Shown piece by piece: positions 16,651 through 25,882 of a stretch of 64,000 nt of DNA (the first letter of the stretch is position 1; every line of letters begins with the position of its first letter). A model generated the notes under the pieces. The model was not told the origin of the DNA. It searched no databases and worked only from the letters and a program-made list of their open reading frames with translations. A program made the translations under genes and the position numbers. The stretch comes from Bacteroidetes bacterium 43-93 (GTDB lineage: Bacteria > Bacteroidota > Bacteroidia > Chitinophagales > Chitinophagaceae): the NCBI GenBank assembly GCA_001897855.1, contig MKUO01000021.1:62001-126000 (forward strand), written 5' to 3'.

Positions 16651-18561
16651 CTAAATGAAGTACTTCTTATACCAATATTGGAACACGATCAGTGCCCAGA
16701 TAGTAGCTACACTTTCCTCAGGATTGGACGAATGTAATTTGTTCTTTAGCATGGTGCCTATTTCAGGCTTAAAGATGCCTTGTTCTTCCAGGAATTCTCG
16801 TTTTAACAGGTCATCAAATATCAGGCTGCTGAGTTCATTCTTAAACCAGTCTTGTAACGGCACATTAAAGCCATGTTTGGGTCGGTTATATATTTCTTCC
16901 GGCAGTATACTGCGGAATGCATCCTGTACTATTCGTTTTTTCATGCTGCCATCTATCTTGTAAGCCTCAGGCAGGGAAAATGCGAAATCAACTACTTTAC
17001 GATCCAGGAAAGGGCTCCGTACTTCTATACTATTTGCCATGCTCATCATATCCACCTTTACCAGCATGTCGCCGGGCAATACCAGCTTCATATCGGTAAG
17101 CAATACTTCGTTGAAATCATCTGTATTCAGATCTTTCAGAAGCACGTGTTTTTCGTGGTTCAGCGCCTGCCGGTCAATTTTTGAAATTGATTGATCGCTG
17201 AGTAAGTTGTCAACTTGTTGCTCTGTATTAATAGACGCCCATCTCCAGTATCTTTCCCTGATGGATAGTTTGCTGCCTTCTGCAAAACGATGCAATTGGC
17301 GAAACAGATCTGTGATTTTGCTGTTGCGGCTGCGTGGCATCATTTCCCACACGGGCAATAGCGAACTTACTATACTGTTTGTCAAAGAGCGCTGGCGTAC
17401 TTTACGTTCAGCAGCATGTTTGTTGTAACCCGAAAATACTTCATCGCCACCATCGCCGCTCAAGGCTACCGTTACATGTTTACGGGTATGATGGCTTAGT
17501 ATATACAATGCCAATGCAGAAGAGTCTGCAAACGGTTCGTCCAGGTAGTCCAGCACGTCATACACATGCTCCAGGAAATCGTTTGTAGATAAAGAGAATA
17601 CTGTGTGCGAAGTATTGTATTTCTTAGCTACAGCTTGTGCATATTTGGTTTCATCAAAGAAGGGATTGTCTTTGTAGCCTATGGAGAAGGTATTCAATTG
17701 TTTTGTATGCCTGCTTGCCAATGCTACAATCACCGATGAGTCTATGCCTCCGCTCAGGAAAGCGCCTAATGGTACGTCAGAGATGAGCCGCTCCTGCACG
17801 GCCCAATCCATCTTTTCTATTAGCTGCTTTTGGGCTTCGTCATAAGTGTATTTGTCATAGCCCTCTTTATTGATCTTTATTTCATAATAGGCTTTATAAG
17901 TTTCAATACCATTCGGCCCGCATACCATATAATGTGCAGGCATCAGCTTCAATACACCTTTTAGTATACTTTGAGGCTGCGGTATATAATTAAGCTGAAA
18001 ATATTGATGAAGCGTATTATAGTTGATCTCTTTGGGGATATTCCACTCAAGTAAGGCTTTCATTTCAGAGGAGAATGCCAGGCAATCTTCTGTGGCATAG
18101 TAGAGCAGCGGTTTTTTGCCAAACCGGTCTCTTGCCAATATCATCTGCCCTGTAATCTTGTTATAGAAAGAGAAGGCAAAGAAGCCTTCCAGCCATTCAA
18201 TAGATTTTACACCATATTCTATTAACAGGTACAGCAGTATTTCGGTGTCAGAGCTGGTTTTAGGCCCGCTGATGCGTTCCCAGGTATTGCTCAGGTATTG
18301 CTCAGATAGTTGTTTATAATTAAAGATCTCCCCATTAAAGATCAGTATGTAATTTCCGGTCACATCGGTCATCGGCTGGCAAGCACCTGTCGAGGTGTCA
18401 ATAATCGACAATCGACGATGTCCTAATGCAACTTTGCTGTCTGAAAAAACATCTCCGTGATCCGGTCCACGTAAGATTAGTTTTTCTGTTGATTGTGTTA
18501 TTTTTGTAAGGTTGCTGGCTGCGTTCGTTTTAAAAGCGTAATATCCGGTGATGCCGCACAT
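16651..18561 (-). CDS. asnB: Glutamine-dependent asparagine synthase (AsnB family)
   Basis: A 636-residue amidotransferase. Met1-Cys2 (MCGITGYYAF) gives the N-terminal nucleophile Cys of the class II glutaminase domain (1-~210), which has RGPDHGDVF and GHRRLSIID. The synthase domain has the ATP PP-loop SGGIDSS and the SGDGGDEVFSGYNKH segment. The length fits AsnB. Genes of this family are frequent inside Bacteroidota polysaccharide loci, where they may amidate sugar acids rather than make asparagine, so the substrate is open. It is divergent from the membrane protein at 18617. Confidence 0.93.
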   Translation of the reverse strand: MCGITGYYAFKTNAASNLTKITQSTEKLILRGPDHGDVFSDSKVALGHRRLSIIDTSTGACQPMTDVTGNYILIFNGEIFNYKQLSEQYLSNTWERISGPKTSSDTEILLYLLIEYGVKSIEWLEGFFAFSFYNKITGQMILARDRFGKKPLLYYATEDCLAFSSEMKALLEWNIPKEINYNTLHQYFQLNYIPQPQSILKGVLKLMPAHYMVCGPNGIETYKAYYEIKINKEGYDKYTYDEAQKQLIEKMDWAVQERLISDVPLGAFLSGGIDSSVIVALASRHTKQLNTFSIGYKDNPFFDETKYAQAVAKKYNTSHTVFSLSTNDFLEHVYDVLDYLDEPFADSSALALYILSHHTRKHVTVALSGDGGDEVFSGYNKHAAERKVRQRSLTNSIVSSLLPVWEMMPRSRNSKITDLFRQLHRFAEGSKLSIRERYWRWASINTEQQVDNLLSDQSISKIDRQALNHEKHVLLKDLNTDDFNEVLLTDMKLVLPGDMLVKVDMMSMANSIEVRSPFLDRKVVDFAFSLPEAYKIDGSMKKRIVQDAFRSILPEEIYNRPKHGFNVPLQDWFKNELSSLIFDDLLKREFLEEQGIFKPEIGTMLKNKLHSSNPEESVATIWALIVFQYWYKKYFI

Positions 18562-18616
18562 GAAAAGTTAGATGGAGATGAATGATCAGATGTTTTTACT
18601 GAAATCTTAAATTTAA

Positions 18617-19963
18617 ATGCAAGTTATAACATTCCTCGACTTCTTACTACTTCCTTTCTATCTAGTCATCATCTACCTTATCGCTTTTAAGATACGTGAT
18701 AGCCGATACCCGCCCGGCCACAGATGGCGGCCCTATTTTATCCCGGGACTTACATTAAAGATACTGGGTGCCATATTTATTGGGCTTATTTACCAGTATT
18801 ATTATGGCGGTGGCGATACGATGCTTTATTTCCACCATGCAGAAATCATTAATAGTTCGATGGGCGAATCTTTTGGCAAATGGTTCAACCTCATTTTCCA
18901 CATCCCGGAATGGTACGATGGACGCTATTCCGAATACATTTCCAAAATGGAATGGTACCAGTCCTCTACAGAGTATGTGGTGGCCTGCATTATAGCATTT
19001 CTGGGGCTGTTTACTTTTACTACTTATCTGCCGACAGCGGTGTTATTAGGAACCCTGGCATACACAGGTATCTGGGCTTTATTTCGCACGTTTGCAACAA
19101 AGTATCCGTATTACACTAAACAGGTTGCCATCAGTGTACTGTATATTCCAAGTACTATAATGTGGGGATCCGGAATATTCAAAGACACTATTTGTATGTT
19201 TGGTCTTGGATGGCTCACATACGGAGCTTTTAGATTGCTGATAAACCGAGATTTCAGGATTGGTACCATTATTATGACGGTATTGGCTTTCTACCTGGTA
19301 GCTTCTATCAAGGTTTACATCCTGTTGGCTTTTGTTCCTGCTCTCGTCTTGTGGATATTGTTTACCTATTCACATCGTATTCGCAATGCTTTTGGCCGTT
19401 TTATGTTGAAGGTGTTAGTGATCGCCGGTTCCTTTGTTGGTTTCCTGGTTTTCTCTCAAAAGTTTGCGTCTTCACTTGACAAATATTCACTGGAGAACGT
19501 GGCTACTACTTCTTACAGAACGAGTTCTTTTATCGCCGAACGCTCGGGCGATGAGGGGTCTGCCTATAGCCTGGGAGAAATGGATCCTTCTATTGGGGGT
19601 ATGCTCAAGAAGTTCCCGGCTGCAGTGAATGTAAGTCTTTTCAGGCCCTATTTGTGGGAAACCAAGAAGGTGATGCAATTGCTGAGCGCACTGGAGGCTA
19701 CCATGTTCCTATGGGTTACCATCAAGATATTGATATCCGTTGGGCCACGCCGCACCTGGCGCACCATCACAAGTGACCCTACCATTCAGTTCTGCCTGAT
19801 ATTCGCTATCATTTTCGGCTTTGCGATCGGTGTATCTTCCGGTAACTTCGGTACGTTATCACGCTATCGTATTCCGTGTCTTCCTTTCTATGCGCTTGCC
19901 TTGATGCTTATTTATTATCGGCACTTTCCGGTTCAAAAGAATATCTTATCGCTAAAGCTATAA
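18617..19963 (+). CDS. Polytopic membrane protein of a polysaccharide locus, candidate polymerase-like
   Basis: A 448-residue protein with about ten hydrophobic segments, beginning with TFLDFLLLPFYLVIIYLIAF (4-23). A soluble loop with GGGDTMLYFHHAEI lies after the second helix, and a larger loop (about 290-340) with YRTSSFIAERSGDEGSAYS precedes the last helices. The ending SGNFGTLSRYRIPCLPFYALALMLIYY, with its R-Y-R-x-P motif, is seen in O-antigen polymerase-like and GT-C-type membrane proteins. I cannot assign a named family. Position between asnB and a glycosyltransferase operon suggests Wzy-like polymerisation or a related membrane step. The stop abuts the convergent gene. Confidence 0.65.
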   Translation: MQVITFLDFLLLPFYLVIIYLIAFKIRDSRYPPGHRWRPYFIPGLTLKILGAIFIGLIYQYYYGGGDTMLYFHHAEIINSSMGESFGKWFNLIFHIPEWYDGRYSEYISKMEWYQSSTEYVVACIIAFLGLFTFTTYLPTAVLLGTLAYTGIWALFRTFATKYPYYTKQVAISVLYIPSTIMWGSGIFKDTICMFGLGWLTYGAFRLLINRDFRIGTIIMTVLAFYLVASIKVYILLAFVPALVLWILFTYSHRIRNAFGRFMLKVLVIAGSFVGFLVFSQKFASSLDKYSLENVATTSYRTSSFIAERSGDEGSAYSLGEMDPSIGGMLKKFPAAVNVSLFRPYLWETKKVMQLLSALEATMFLWVTIKILISVGPRRTWRTITSDPTIQFCLIFAIIFGFAIGVSSGNFGTLSRYRIPCLPFYALALMLIYYRHFPVQKNILSLKL

Positions 19964-21046
19964 TTAGGAAAATAAGTTGAGGAATTGCTCCTTCTGAGAT
20001 TGAATACTATATTCTGCAAGCATCTTATTATAGCCTTCTTTACCCATTTGTTTTCTGAGCAGGGTGTCCCGTATCAGGGTTTTTAAATAGCGTTTCCAAT
20101 CTTCAGCATTGCTGCAGAGATAACCATTTACGCCATGTTCAATAATGATCTTATTAACACCGGCGGGGCTTGCTACACCGGGAATGCCGAGCGATAAATA
20201 TTGAATCAGCTTAAAGCCGCATTTGCCTTCGCTCCATTTATTTTCCAGCATGGGCATTACACCAATGTCCATTTTTAAAAGGTCTTCTACTTCTGTTGCT
20301 TCGGTCCATTTGGTGAACTGCCAATCTTTTAGATCCAGCTCCGGCTTTTTATTGCTGATGACAAGGAACGTAAAGTCAACTTCCTGCTGAAGCTCTTTCA
20401 GCGCATCTTTGATTATATCAAGGTAGAACATAGTAGTATGGCTCCCCGTCCATCCTACTATTACTTTATGCTCATCGTGATCTTTTTTAGCATTGTGTCC
20501 CCGCTGCATATCCACACAGGTGGGTATGCGTACCACATTAGTACTGTATTGCCTCGCATAATTGCACAGGTAATCGTTACCGCCTACAACTTTATATACC
20601 CATTTGCAGATGTACTTTACTTTCCATGTAGCCTTGAAAATTCCGGCGAATTTGTTTGCTACAGTAGTACTATCATTTGGTAGCCAGATAGCATCATCAT
20701 AGTCATAGATGATTTTCTTGCGCCAGATCTTTGCTATGATCCATTCAAAGATGGGTGGGCCGACAGGAGAGGCTTCCCGATGTATAAAAATGTAATTGTA
20801 CTTCGGAACGTCAACCAGTACGGTCCTGATTCGTTTAAGGAATCCGCTCAGGATGCCCGCAGCTTTTTGTATGGCAGAGCCTTTTGTATATAAAATGTGC
20901 CATGTTTTTGCATCCAAGAACGGTGCAATTTTATACTCGATCCCAGCTTCCTGCATGTATGGCTCATATAGCTCGACACGAAAACGTTGCGACGGCGCTA
21001 CACGCAAAGGATAAGGTACAATGAACAATACTTTTTTATCAGGCAT
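19964..21046 (-). CDS. Glycosyltransferase (GT-B; GKCGFKLIQY subgroup), last gene of the polysaccharide operon
   Basis: A 360-residue glycosyltransferase. The start is KVLFIVPYPLRVAPSQRFRVE; an IIYDYDDAIWLPN segment and VVGGNDYLCNYA follow. The donor-site region reads WSEGKCGFKLIQYLSLGIPG, in which the second Glu of the usual GT4 E-x7-E is not kept. This G-K-C-x-F-K-x-x-Q-Y pattern is common to one GT4-like subgroup, so I read it as a family feature, not damage. The start overlaps the previous gene by 8 nt. Its stop meets that of the plus-strand membrane protein with no gap. Confidence 0.82.
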   Translation of the reverse strand: MPDKKVLFIVPYPLRVAPSQRFRVELYEPYMQEAGIEYKIAPFLDAKTWHILYTKGSAIQKAAGILSGFLKRIRTVLVDVPKYNYIFIHREASPVGPPIFEWIIAKIWRKKIIYDYDDAIWLPNDSTTVANKFAGIFKATWKVKYICKWVYKVVGGNDYLCNYARQYSTNVVRIPTCVDMQRGHNAKKDHDEHKVIVGWTGSHTTMFYLDIIKDALKELQQEVDFTFLVISNKKPELDLKDWQFTKWTEATEVEDLLKMDIGVMPMLENKWSEGKCGFKLIQYLSLGIPGVASPAGVNKIIIEHGVNGYLCSNAEDWKRYLKTLIRDTLLRKQMGKEGYNKMLAEYSIQSQKEQFLNLFS

Positions 21047-22154
21047 TGTTCATACTGTTTAATAGGGTTTCAAAATTTTGTATAAATATATCTTTGCCAA
21101 ATTTTTCCCTAACATAACTACTTGCTGCCGAACCAAGATGTTTTCTTAATTCAGTATTATTTGCAAGTTTTAAAATAGCCTCAGTCATAGCTTCAATATC
21201 CTGTTTGGGTACAAGCAATCCGGTTTTATCATGCTCTATGATTTCTTCAGGGCCACCACAACGTGTTGCTATTACAGGCGTTCCATAATAAGAGGCTTCC
21301 AGGCAGGTCATTGAAAAAGACTCCGAATCTGAGAAGTTTAATACAATGGCTGCATTCTTTATGGCCTTTTCAATATCGGCAGTAAACCCTTGAAAGCTAA
21401 CAATTCCTGCTAATCCTTCGCGATGAACTCTTTCTTCAAGCTTTTGCTTGTACTGTTTGTTTTTATGTAAGTCCATATCACCGCCTGCAAATAACAATCT
21501 TAAATTCTTATTCTGCGCATACGCGTGGATGAATGCTTCCAGTGCATAATCTTGGCCTTTTCCCTGGATATAATTAGCCAGGTATAATATTCTTATCTCG
21601 TTTCCGCTACTAATGGTCGGGGCATTGATGTGCTCGCTAAAATTTACAGGGTCATATATGCGGATCGTGTTTTCTCTTGTTGGTAATTGCTTTAATACGG
21701 TATCAGATACCGCAATCACTTTATAGGAATATCGTTGAGCAACTGTTATCCAAAAATTTCTTAAAGCTGCCGGAATAGATGAAGGTACAAAACGTACATA
21801 CGTAAGCAGTTTTATTTTAGCCCCGAATATTGTACTGCCTGCTCCAAGAAGGTTATAAAAATCATTCATCTGCACAATATCTATTCGCTCCTTCCTGATA
21901 ATACGTTTAAGCCTGATAATATTGGCCAATAGTGCAAAAGGATATTTTAATAATCCTGTTACAGACTTGTTTATTTCCCGTATTGGGAGTGCATATACAG
22001 CAAACCCCTTTTCTTTTAATAAGGGAACTAAAGTGCTGGTTTTATTAAGTATAAAAACAAAATGATGTTTATCTGACAATAGTTCAGCTTCATTCAACGC
22101 GCATTTGAATGCTCCTGTAAAGGCTGTAGAATTATCTATTATCAGTATGTTCAA
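21039..22154 (-). CDS. Glycosyltransferase family 4
   Basis: A 371-residue GT-B enzyme, presumed retaining. ILIIDNSTAFTGAFKCALNE opens the acceptor domain. DIVQMNDFYNLLGAG and ILYLANYIQGKGQDYALEAF mark the domain boundary and the donor domain. The E-x7-E motif is intact in DSESFSMTCLEASYYGTPV. It lies 8 nt after the upstream glycosyltransferase at 22163 and overlaps the next one by 8 nt, so it is inside the operon. Coding sequence is slightly AT-richer than neighbouring housekeeping genes, as is usual for polysaccharide loci. Specificity unknown. Confidence 0.86.
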   Translation of the reverse strand: MNILIIDNSTAFTGAFKCALNEAELLSDKHHFVFILNKTSTLVPLLKEKGFAVYALPIREINKSVTGLLKYPFALLANIIRLKRIIRKERIDIVQMNDFYNLLGAGSTIFGAKIKLLTYVRFVPSSIPAALRNFWITVAQRYSYKVIAVSDTVLKQLPTRENTIRIYDPVNFSEHINAPTISSGNEIRILYLANYIQGKGQDYALEAFIHAYAQNKNLRLLFAGGDMDLHKNKQYKQKLEERVHREGLAGIVSFQGFTADIEKAIKNAAIVLNFSDSESFSMTCLEASYYGTPVIATRCGGPEEIIEHDKTGLLVPKQDIEAMTEAILKLANNTELRKHLGSAASSYVREKFGKDIFIQNFETLLNSMNNA

Positions 22155-22162
22155 AGCCAGCT

Positions 22163-23362
22163 TTAATTTTCAATAACTGTTTGCCATTCCTTTAGCATCG
22201 CTTCCAGTGTAAATCTATTTGTTAGCTTTTCAAATTCCCCTGTTGCAGGTTTTGGCGATGCGAGCCAGTAATTGATCTCTTGCGCCCACATAGCAAACCG
22301 CTCTTGATTAATAATGTTTAGCATGGACAGTAGTGATCCAACCTCAGTTCTGATGCAGGTAACTACAGGCTCTTTGCCCAGGCCTGGTACATTTAATATC
22401 TCTCTTGGTCCTGTAGGACAATCTGTAGTAACAACCGGTATTTTACAGATCAGTGCTTCCGCCAGTACATTCGGGAAGCCTTCCCATGACGATGATAAAG
22501 CAAATAGGTGACTATGTTTATAAAATTTAAAAGCATTTTGCTGAAACCCCATCAAATACACATCTGCATCTTTATATCCTTCCTGCCAGTCGCAACAAAC
22601 AAGGTCAAGGCTTGCGCACAAATCTATAAAGCTTTGCTTCAGTTCACCATCACCCAATATCATCAATCTGGCATTAGTAACCGGCTTTACAAGCTTTAGT
22701 ATTCTTATAAGTTTATCCTGTTCCTTCGCAACATGCAACCGGCCAGATGTGATAATAACGGGGCACGAAAAAATCTGCTGTTCTTCCGGCGTTAATGTTT
22801 CATTCGCCAGTTTGGTTATTTCGGCTGTCTCATAAAAATTATATATGGTTGTCAGCTTACTGATCGGGATACCAAAATGTTCAGATAGTTCATCGCTAAG
22901 CGCCTTGGTTACACAAACTATTTCATTTGCTTTTCTATATAGTTGTGGTATCAGTGCTTTTTTACGCACTGCACCCATCATCCCCGAAATTACTTTATCA
23001 TGCATTTTTGAGCCGCGAATGCTCAGTACTACTTTTTCTTTTCCTTTGGTCAATACATTTACATAATCAGGCCCTTCCAGGAAACTAATGGATACGTCAA
23101 TATTATTTTCGCGTTTTAGCTTTTTGATAAAGTTTAACCTGTATCTCCATGCTTTTACTTTTCCAATGATACCGGTATATGCGGGCGGATCTGTAAAAAC
23201 AACTTTCTTGCATGTTCTGTAAAATCGTTCTCTGCCGGTTCCTGATAGGATGCAGAGTGTTACATTATAGCCCAGTTCTTCCAGGTGATAGCTCAGCAGG
23301 GATATAGATCGTTCCGCTCCTCCTTTGCCCAATTCCGAGCCTATCAGCAGAACATTTTTCAT
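22163..23362 (-). CDS. Glycosyltransferase family 4
   Basis: A 399-residue GT-B glycosyltransferase. LLIGSELGKGGAERSISLLS is the glycine-rich acceptor-domain start typical of GT4. IITSGRLHVAKEQDKLIRIL begins the donor domain, and WEGFPNVLAEALICKIPVVT has the E-x7-E motif. ATDCPTGP-like text (TTDCPTGPREILNV) is the pattern common in N-acetylgalactosaminyl- and related transferases of the GT4 WbnK/CapM kind, but this does not fix specificity. It overlaps the preceding gene by 4 nt (ATGA), indicating coupled translation. Confidence 0.88.
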   Translation of the reverse strand: MKNVLLIGSELGKGGAERSISLLSYHLEELGYNVTLCILSGTGRERFYRTCKKVVFTDPPAYTGIIGKVKAWRYRLNFIKKLKRENNIDVSISFLEGPDYVNVLTKGKEKVVLSIRGSKMHDKVISGMMGAVRKKALIPQLYRKANEIVCVTKALSDELSEHFGIPISKLTTIYNFYETAEITKLANETLTPEEQQIFSCPVIITSGRLHVAKEQDKLIRILKLVKPVTNARLMILGDGELKQSFIDLCASLDLVCCDWQEGYKDADVYLMGFQQNAFKFYKHSHLFALSSSWEGFPNVLAEALICKIPVVTTDCPTGPREILNVPGLGKEPVVTCIRTEVGSLLSMLNIINQERFAMWAQEINYWLASPKPATGEFEKLTNRFTLEAMLKEWQTVIEN

Positions 23363-24576
23363 GCATTTTTTATTTTTTGTTCCAGGTGATCCGCTACTTG
23401 CGATATATAGGCATCCATATCATAATTGTCCAGGTTTTCCTTTCCTGTTTTACCAAGATCGGCTGCTGCTGCACGATTGTTATATGCCCATAATATTTCC
23501 CTTTTTATCGCTTGCGCGTCTTTTATGGGTACCACATGGCAACCTCCTTCGCCACGCGATAGCAATTCTGCCGATCCGCAGTTGTCTGTTATGATTACGG
23601 GCACACTGTTGTGGGCTGCTTCGAGAGCCGTAGCAGGACCGCCGTCTATAAGGCTCGGTACTACAAATAGATCGAGGCCTTGCATAAAATTAGAAACATC
23701 ACTTATGGGCCCGGCGAGCTCAACGTTCTTCAACGGGGCAAAGTGGCTGTTAATGTAATTCATGATTGGCTGCTCAACACTTCCCCCGATCCGCAGTTTG
23801 ATGTTCGGCGGATTATCGTCGTTCATGATCTCCTGCCACGCATCTATAAGGTAATGCAGGCCTTTCAATATGACAGTATATGCCAAAAAGCCTACAGTAA
23901 AAACTTCGCCATCCCCAGCAATATTCGTTTTGCTGTTGTTGGGCGGGAAGTCCGGGCTCATATGTCCCAGTATTTTCACTACGTTGCCATTAAACACATT
24001 TGAGTGGGTGTAACTGGTATATACAGTTGGCATAGATCCTATTACTTCATCCACATGCGTTATCGATTGGTTGAAATAATGGAGTCTCTTTTTATAAGTA
24101 TAGGCATCTACAGTTGTAATGCCCAGTTTTTGATTTTCCTCAAGTACAAGATCGTAGATATAGTTCTCTTCGGGTGTTCCCGGCATCAATACAATGAATA
24201 TGCCCAGCTTTTTCGCCTTTCTAAACGTGCGTTTTAAGTAGGCGTTGGTTGTGAAAATGATACCTGTATCTTTTTGGATACGGAAATAGCAAAACCAGTC
24301 GTATAATTGTTCTTGTAGTAAGCGAAACTTATGGTTGGGAATCGGTAGGAACTTTATAATACTGTTCAGTATAAAAAGGTAATACCTGCTAAACGTGGAT
24401 ACAGGAAGCGACTTGAATGGCGTTTCAAATTTGCCTTTAGAATGAACAATAAAGTTTTTCAGTAATCCTCTTTTATTTAGTTCCCTCGATAAAAAATACC
24501 CCAGGCGTGCCATTCCCGCACCGCTGTTTGCCGATAGCGACTGGAAGGAGATTACCTGTATTTTTTTAGCACACAT
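23359..24576 (-). CDS. Glycosyltransferase, tandem paralogue B (D replaces first E of E-x7-E)
   Basis: A 405-residue GT4-like protein, clearly homologous along its length to the gene just upstream (24608-25882). Both start with VISFQSL/VVSFQSL...ANSG, then GMARLGY, and share YLKRTF.KAKKLGI, PEENYI, RYFNQS-type and ALEAAH segments. In this copy the donor motif reads LIDGGPATALEAAH, so the first Glu of E-x7-E is Asp, while the sister copy keeps Glu. The gene starts 31 nt after its sister and overlaps the next gene by 4 nt. Likely it adds a different sugar or linkage than its sister; specificity unknown. Confidence 0.82.
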   Translation of the reverse strand: MCAKKIQVISFQSLSANSGAGMARLGYFLSRELNKRGLLKNFIVHSKGKFETPFKSLPVSTFSRYYLFILNSIIKFLPIPNHKFRLLQEQLYDWFCYFRIQKDTGIIFTTNAYLKRTFRKAKKLGIFIVLMPGTPEENYIYDLVLEENQKLGITTVDAYTYKKRLHYFNQSITHVDEVIGSMPTVYTSYTHSNVFNGNVVKILGHMSPDFPPNNSKTNIAGDGEVFTVGFLAYTVILKGLHYLIDAWQEIMNDDNPPNIKLRIGGSVEQPIMNYINSHFAPLKNVELAGPISDVSNFMQGLDLFVVPSLIDGGPATALEAAHNSVPVIITDNCGSAELLSRGEGGCHVVPIKDAQAIKREILWAYNNRAAAADLGKTGKENLDNYDMDAYISQVADHLEQKIKNA

Positions 24577-24607
24577 TTATGTTTCGTTTGTATTTGTTTG
24601 GCTTCGT

Positions 24608-25882
24608 TTATAATATTGCCGATCGTGTTATGTGTTTGTTGTCTGTTGGGTTAGGTAGCCGTCGTTGGGTTTGCTCCAGCTGGCGTTCAAGGTAGTTGGC
24701 TATGTCTTTAATAAGCTCTTCCATGCTATATGTATCCAGGTTCTTTTTGGCGTTCATACCCATTTCCGCGGCTGCTTCTTTGTGGTTATACGCCCACAAG
24801 ATTTCGTTTTTGATACTCTCGGCGTCTTTTATAGGAACAATCTTACAGCCCGGATTGTTTCTTGATAATAATTCGGCTGAGCCACAATTCTCGGTTATTA
24901 CCACCGGTACTGCATAATGGGCTGCTTCTAATGCAGTGTAGGGGCCGCCTTCAGTAAGGCTAGGTACTACGAAGAGATGTAATCCGTTTAAAAAACTCTG
25001 AACATCGGGCAACCTGCCTAGTAATTGCATTTTTTTTGTGTGCAGGTGATGCTTTACGATGTATTCGTGCATGGAGTCATCTATTTTTCCCGCGATGCAT
25101 AATCTTATGTCCAGGTCCGGATGCTCGGCATTGATCATATCCCATGCCGCCATAAGATACTGCAAGCCTTTTAGTACTACGGTATGAGCGAGGTACCCAA
25201 CCATGAAGGTTTTCTTTGCAGGCTCTTTATGCTCGATCTTCACCGGCTTGAAATCAGGTTTCAAATGCCCGATCATCTTAACCACCTCACCGCCAAAACT
25301 CGAATGTTTATATGTTTCGTACACGGTGGGATAGGTGCCAATAACTTTATCTACATATTGTATCGACTGGTTGAAGTATCGAAGACGTTTGTCATAGGTG
25401 TAAGCATCCTCTTCATGATCTATTTCTAATTCTTTCCGCTCTTCGAGCACCAGTTTTTTTATATAGTTCTCCTCAGGATTTGCAGGTATAAAAAAAATTG
25501 GGATGCCTAATTTCTTTGCTTTTTTGAAAGTACGTTTCAGGTAGGGTTGTGTAACGAAAAGCTGATCCACATCCCTGGTGATTTTTTTCGCGCAAAACCA
25601 ATCAAAAATCACTTCTTGCCAATACCTGAATTTATATGGAGCGAAATGAAGATATTTATCCAGTCTATTTAATACAAACAAAAAATATCTTGACCAGAAA
25701 GATACCGGTGAAGATGGGAATTCGGTAGTGTATTTCCCTTTTGAATAGACGATGAACTCTTTTAGTAAATGACGCTTATGCAGTTCTGCAGATAGGTAAT
25801 AGCCAAGTCTTGCCATTCCTCCACCGCTATTTGCGGTAAGAGATTGAAAAGAGACGACTAATATTTTTTTGTCTTTGGTCAT
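24608..25882 (-). CDS. Glycosyltransferase, tandem paralogue A
   Basis: A 424-residue GT4-like protein, sister of the gene at 23359-24576. KKILVVSFQSLTANSGGGMARLG (residues 4 on) is the acceptor-domain start. VGYLAHTVVLKGLQYLMAAW opens the donor domain, and SLTEGGPYTALEAAHYAVPV has an intact E-x7-E. It has a basic C-terminal extension of about 20 residues (QLEQTQRRLPN...) that the sister lacks. It overlaps the acyltransferase stop by 4 nt (ATGA). The pair looks like a local gene duplication in the operon followed by divergence. Confidence 0.84.
   Translation of the reverse strand: MTKDKKILVVSFQSLTANSGGGMARLGYYLSAELHKRHLLKEFIVYSKGKYTTEFPSSPVSFWSRYFLFVLNRLDKYLHFAPYKFRYWQEVIFDWFCAKKITRDVDQLFVTQPYLKRTFKKAKKLGIPIFFIPANPEENYIKKLVLEERKELEIDHEEDAYTYDKRLRYFNQSIQYVDKVIGTYPTVYETYKHSSFGGEVVKMIGHLKPDFKPVKIEHKEPAKKTFMVGYLAHTVVLKGLQYLMAAWDMINAEHPDLDIRLCIAGKIDDSMHEYIVKHHLHTKKMQLLGRLPDVQSFLNGLHLFVVPSLTEGGPYTALEAAHYAVPVVITENCGSAELLSRNNPGCKIVPIKDAESIKNEILWAYNHKEAAAEMGMNAKKNLDTYSMEELIKDIANYLERQLEQTQRRLPNPTDNKHITRSAIL

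Noticed and set aside
19964-21046. Loss of the E-x7-E motif considered as inactivation of this glycosyltransferase
   Set aside because: The G-K-C-x-F-K-x-x-Q-Y pattern is usual in this subgroup, so it is not evidence of decay.
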